From Palsa-343 sp036269135 (lineage in GTDB: Bacteria; Acidobacteriota; Terriglobia; Terriglobales; Acidobacteriaceae), in assembly GCA_036269135.1 (NCBI GenBank), contig DATASQ010000030.1:62001-126000 (forward strand): a DNA stretch of 64,000 nucleotides. The letters run 5' to 3'. The notes beneath the pieces were generated by a model that saw only the letters and a list, made by a program, of their open reading frames with translations, made no database searches and was not told the origin of the DNA. The position numbers and the translations under genes were made by a program. Below, one piece after another: positions 61,701 to 64,000 of the stretch. The first letter of the stretch is position 1. Each line of letters opens with the position of its first letter.

Positions 61701-62270
61701 AGAAAAGCCGCCGGTGTAACTCTGGTCGCCCTGCATGCCGGGCAGCACCCCAAGGATGTTATAGGCGCTGGTGCCGCCGAAGCTGGCGCGCGTGTTCACC
61801 GGCAGCTCAATGGCATCCTGGGAGGTGAAGGTGGAGCTGATAGTCGCGGTGTCGGTATCGATGGCGGCGGCCTGGGTGCCGTTGACCACGACTTCCTGCT
61901 GCACCGTGCCCACCGCCAGCGTGGCATCGACGCGCAGCACCTGGCGGACGGTGAGAACTACGCCATCGGCCACCCACTTATCGAAGCCGTGCGCTTCGAC
62001 CCTGAGACTATAGTGGCCGGCCTTGATATCGACGAAGCGATAGTCGCCGGCGCCGTTCGAAACCGCGGTGCGGACATTGCCCTCGTCAAGGCTGGTGAGC
62101 GTGATCCCTGCGTTGGGCACCACGGCTCCGGCGGAATCGCGGATCGATCCGATGATGGTTCCCTGGGTGGCCTGGCCGTGAGCCAGGCTTCCTGCAAGCG
62201 TGATGAGAAGGGCGGCCGCGATCACGGCCAGCGTCCTGAGACAGAGATAGCGTTGCATTTGTTGGATCAT
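58701..62270 (-). CDS. Oar-like TonB-dependent receptor
   Basis: A 1189-aa outer-membrane receptor, ATG at 62270 with GGAGG 6 bp upstream. Signal peptide LAVIAAALLITLAGSLAHGQ; carboxypeptidase-regulatory domain ~35-120 (GTIIGSIRDSAGAVVPNAGITL, then GAGDYRFVDIKAGHYSLRVEAHGF); plug region (YQLEVTVDGMTLKNPSG, GDPAQVVVTTRSGTNSLHGTG); large beta-barrel; and terminal QVDVRLEF with C-terminal Phe. Its partner is unknown; the next gene upstream on this strand is the truncated phosphoesterase-like gene. The 259-bp upstream spacer has short inverted repeats (CCGGT...ACCGG) but no convincing promoter. Confidence 0.92.
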   Translation of the reverse strand: MIQQMQRYLCLRTLAVIAAALLITLAGSLAHGQATQGTIIGSIRDSAGAVVPNAGITLTSLDEGNVRTAVSNGAGDYRFVDIKAGHYSLRVEAHGFDKWVADGVVLTVRQVLRVDATLAVGTVQQEVVVNGTQAAAIDTDTATISSTFTSQDAIELPVNTRASFGGTSAYNILGVLPGMQGDQSYTGGFSLQGSLPYQLEVTVDGMTLKNPSGSSVIGDAFPSSESISEIRADGVLANAEYGDPAQVVVTTRSGTNSLHGTGYFYYQSSNFDAIPYTYPITTTKPSLQGKTFGASAGGPVVFPHLYNGRKRTFFFGAYEGWRHPAQTTILEKVPSTLMKQGNFSKYASSTFTGLSDPYDGSSWGTQIPSARISQIAQNVLKQFYPDPNIGDPSLYTDDNTANYEHNADSSGHSDQFDVRGDQYIGANQKFLVWGSFTWKDFPTNSTQILNLPSSVDTSNDRRMRIDTNWTLNSRMVNEAAVGFTFYTSGSQNSFNGLAWTNAQGWQGLQNLFYNGIPEMDFNFIQNLNADRLTGLSQSKTWDYTDTFIWTRGKHIFKFGADVQTLEAITPLGFNGSDNYGTYTFNTSGSTGLFTGVDFADFLIGTPDQTFYDVVRQDNDGLSHHYAAFAQDEWRATPRLTLTYGLRYELHPGYYDRYGDIGNFDSTYGLSGRVIYPQGKQALLAQSYLASANACDPDGVTQTNSATINGASCMPVEGNDTAGYPDGLKKYPHLRFLPRLGFAFRPSASDRWVVSGGAGLYNINMLGSSFYSLTGTVQAQTQQFVNTYNPTTHAIGYQWPQIYAGAGSSGCANCYGTDYFGTANSINWQDPYTVQWVGSVERDFGSGYAGRVSYIGSETHHEVWAPDENTLPFSTTLSAYDAPITDRKFPNWGRINNRMTSSNASYNSFQAEGKHRLQNGLEFDSLFTWAKSLADNQGPGNLGFAGEGGGNRATSILDRHADFGNVYGSRRLKWNTTMLYALPFGRGRMFGSGINRLADLAVGGWQLSNILTVQSGPFESPYFPSGEGDPSGTGSGLNSSAAGFDPGHRSQPPDKAAGESMSRGRTRLGWYNRQVFTCPGYTGWQPGTPCTTGSGSGPVPLPIGRFGNAQAGPAPGPGLFNLSTGLSKSFAIAEGIQLRAEGTFTNILNHTNLGDPNMNISSPSFGQITNTIGADFGGARTGQVDVRLEF

Positions 62271-62529
62271 CCTGCGCCTCCGAAAAAGGCGAGCCGGTAG
62301 CTCGCGTGGGTGTTTTATGACAACGAAATAGAGCTCCGGTGGGGGGTACCGGTCAGCGTGGGCCCGGGATGGGCCCGGAATGAAGTGAGTTGCAGCTACA
62401 GCATGGGGCGCGCCTGTTAGGAAATCGCGACAGCGATGTAAATTTCAGGCAAATCCGGCAGGTGTGGACGCAGACTTCCGGCGCTCGGCTGGAAAAAGCC
62501 ACCATAGAGTGCACAGAAGACGCCGGTTC

Positions 62530-63999
62530 TTAGTCCTGCGGACGACGCAGCGTGTCGGCCGCGTGCTGCATTTCTTTGCGAATCTCGACGGGATCGTCCA
62601 TGTCCAGAAGCTCCGCGGCTTCCTTCCGCGACTTCGGGCGCGCGAAGCGTGCCTGGGCCGGGGCGAAGACGCGCGGGTCCGCCGGCCGGACTTTGAAGGC
62701 GCCGAGATGGGGCTGGTCGTCCCAGATGCCGGTGATCTGGCCGGCGAGAGCGTCTTCAAGATTCAGCGAGCCGAGGTCCAGCAGCTCGTCGATGGTGCGG
62801 ATGATGGAGCCCATGCTGGTGTGCTGGTGCGAAACCGAACCCGGCCGGACCCACGGACTGGCAATAAGCAGCAGGCTGCGATGCGCGTCCACGTGATCGA
62901 CGCCTCCCTGAGCATCATCCTCGGTAACAAAAACAGCCGAGTCTTTCCAGATCGACGTCGTGCTGAGGTAGGCGACGATCCGGCCCAGGGCAAGGTCGTT
63001 ATCGGCCACGTACGAAGCGCGGTAGGGATAGCCGTCGCCGGGCCGAGGGCTGGCAGTGTGATCGTCGGGCAGGCGAATGACGACGAGAGCGGGGATGGGC
63101 CCTGCGGCCAGGCGGCGGCGGAAATCGCGCTCGAACTCGCCCGCGCGGAACTGGTCCGGGATGCCGAGATTGAAAGTGGGATAGCGGCGATCGCTGTGCT
63201 CGAACACCGGCAGCGGCAGCGGGGCATTCAGCAGCAGGCGCTGGCCCTCGGGCGCCGCGCCGTCCATTTCGTCGGAGCCTTCAATCTCCAGGCCCTCGCC
63301 ATAATTCAGCACGCCGCGGCCGGCATTGGCGATGTGCTCCCACAGTGAGCCGAACTGCGGCAGGTCCTCGGGCATCGGAGCGTCGGCGCCGCCAAACATC
63401 GCGCGTCGCCCCGGCTGCGACGCGCCGGCGTTCTCCGTCCGATGTCCGCCGTAGTTGGAGGCCCACGCTGCATTGAAGAATGCAGTCGGATTGATGCCGA
63501 CGACCCAGCGGTGTCCGTCCGCGGAAACATCGCTGTCGACGAAGTAGTTGTCGCTGATGGCGAACTGCTGCGCCAGCGCATGCAGGTCGGGGGTCACGCG
63601 CAGATGGCGCGCGGCGGCGTTTTCTTCCGCCCATCCGTCGAGGCCGTAGCGTGCCAGCGATGGGTCGCCGTTGACGGTGGGCAGATCGCCAAGCAACTCG
63701 TCAAACGTGCGATTCTCGCGGATGATGAGAAAACAGTGGCGCAGATGCGGCAAAGGCGTCTGGCCGGCGATATCCGCGAGGTTGCCGTCGACGACCGTCC
63801 GCGTGAGCGCATCGGCAGCCGGCAGATCGGCGAGGTGAATCGCGCTGAGGCTTCCATATTCCAGGGCGCCGACATACGTGGGCGCGCTGGCAGCATGGCC
63901 GCTGCCCGCATTAGGCCCGGTTCCGCGACCCTTGGTATTCACCACGTAGAGAATGCTCCCATCCGGCGAGAGCGCCACGGCCGTGGGATTCCATCCCAC
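62530..63999 (-). CDS. Phosphoesterase (alkaline-phosphatase superfamily) protein with N-terminal beta-propeller, 5' truncated
   Basis: Frame open through the right edge; the GTG at 63999 is an internal codon, so the N-terminus is missing. Visible ~489 aa: the end of a YncE/YVTN-type propeller (NPTAVALSPDGSILYVVNTKG), then a catalytic region of the phosphoesterase/AP superfamily with HCFLIIRENRTFDELLGD, DNYFVDSDVSADGHRWVV, VFVTEDDAQGGVDHVDAHRSLLLIASPWV and HTSMGSIIRTIDELL. This fusion (propeller plus phosphoesterase) recurs in soil bacteria; the natural substrate is not known. It is codirectional with the third receptor gene, 260 bp away. Confidence 0.85.
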   Translation of the reverse strand: MGWNPTAVALSPDGSILYVVNTKGRGTGPNAGSGHAASAPTYVGALEYGSLSAIHLADLPAADALTRTVVDGNLADIAGQTPLPHLRHCFLIIRENRTFDELLGDLPTVNGDPSLARYGLDGWAEENAAARHLRVTPDLHALAQQFAISDNYFVDSDVSADGHRWVVGINPTAFFNAAWASNYGGHRTENAGASQPGRRAMFGGADAPMPEDLPQFGSLWEHIANAGRGVLNYGEGLEIEGSDEMDGAAPEGQRLLLNAPLPLPVFEHSDRRYPTFNLGIPDQFRAGEFERDFRRRLAAGPIPALVVIRLPDDHTASPRPGDGYPYRASYVADNDLALGRIVAYLSTTSIWKDSAVFVTEDDAQGGVDHVDAHRSLLLIASPWVRPGSVSHQHTSMGSIIRTIDELLDLGSLNLEDALAGQITGIWDDQPHLGAFKVRPADPRVFAPAQARFARPKSRKEAAELLDMDDPVEIRKEMQHAADTLRRPQD

Positions 64000-64000
64000 C

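Overview
The window looks like chromosomal DNA of an acidobacterium (Acidobacteriota, probably the Terriglobia/Acidobacteriaceae side). This is inferred from gene content: three Oar-like TonB-dependent receptors with an N-terminal carboxypeptidase-regulatory domain, an exported protein of a type I associate with acidobacteria ('MLGVVPMFNV...'), a very large Asp-box/VPS10-type protein, a propeller-fused histidine kinase, and G+C-rich coding with frequent GTG/TTG starts. No rRNA, tRNA, insertion sequence, prophage or CRISPR array was seen. Both ends cut genes.

Layout. 1-2.6 kb: end of an AEC-type carrier, malate:quinone oxidoreductase and a cupin, plausibly a malate uptake and oxidation unit. 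2.9-8.4 kb: a sensor-less sigma54 activator, a receiver-only response regulator, a short ORF and a 1029-aa propeller/Y_Y_Y/histidine kinase, with no DNA-binding response regulator next to it. 8.9-16.9 kb: a tightly packed chemotaxis operon (STAS, CheY, CheA, MCP, CheW, CheR, CheD, CheB); the MCP ends in a probable CheR/CheB-docking pentapeptide. A six-unit 13-bp tandem repeat closes the operon. 17.0-29.7 kb: two divergently transcribed heavy-metal RND export systems. The leftward one is CusA-like, with an adaptor fused to a FixH/YtkA-like domain; the rightward one is CzcA-like. They flank an intergenic region holding a perfect TGTGA-N6-TCACA dyad.

29.7-40 kb: a conserved exported protein, a TonB-dependent receptor, CutC, a DeoR-type repressor and a giant Asp-box protein. 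40-50.8 kb: a candidate carbohydrate-utilisation operon with a consensus sigma70 promoter and an operator-like palindrome. It holds a TonB-dependent receptor, PIG-L-type deacetylase (altered catalytic motif), GntR/UTRA regulator, SIS isomerase, GH42-like glycosidase, ROK kinase and MFS transporter. A strong nested stem-loop separates the receptor from the enzymes. An 18-codon ORF with a strong Shine-Dalgarno overlaps the glycosidase start. The logic is outer-membrane uptake, deglycosylation/deacetylation, inner-membrane uptake, phosphorylation and isomerisation.

50.9-64 kb (all leftward): a two-repeat beta-rich protein downstream of a Ser/Thr kinase with TPRs; an Mrp/Mbh-type cation antiporter module (E-F-G-DUF4040-[MbhE+MnhB]-C-D) lacking the large MrpA subunit and any hydrogenase genes; a third TonB-dependent receptor; and the 3' part of a phosphoesterase-like protein.

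The least conventional items are the standalone MrpA-less Mbh-type module, the leader ORF coupled to the glycosidase, the CRP-like dyad between the metal pumps, the PIG-L protein lacking its general base, the duplicated-domain protein and the RNA-hairpin-rich intergenic regions. All functional calls are by eye from sequence; no database search was possible.
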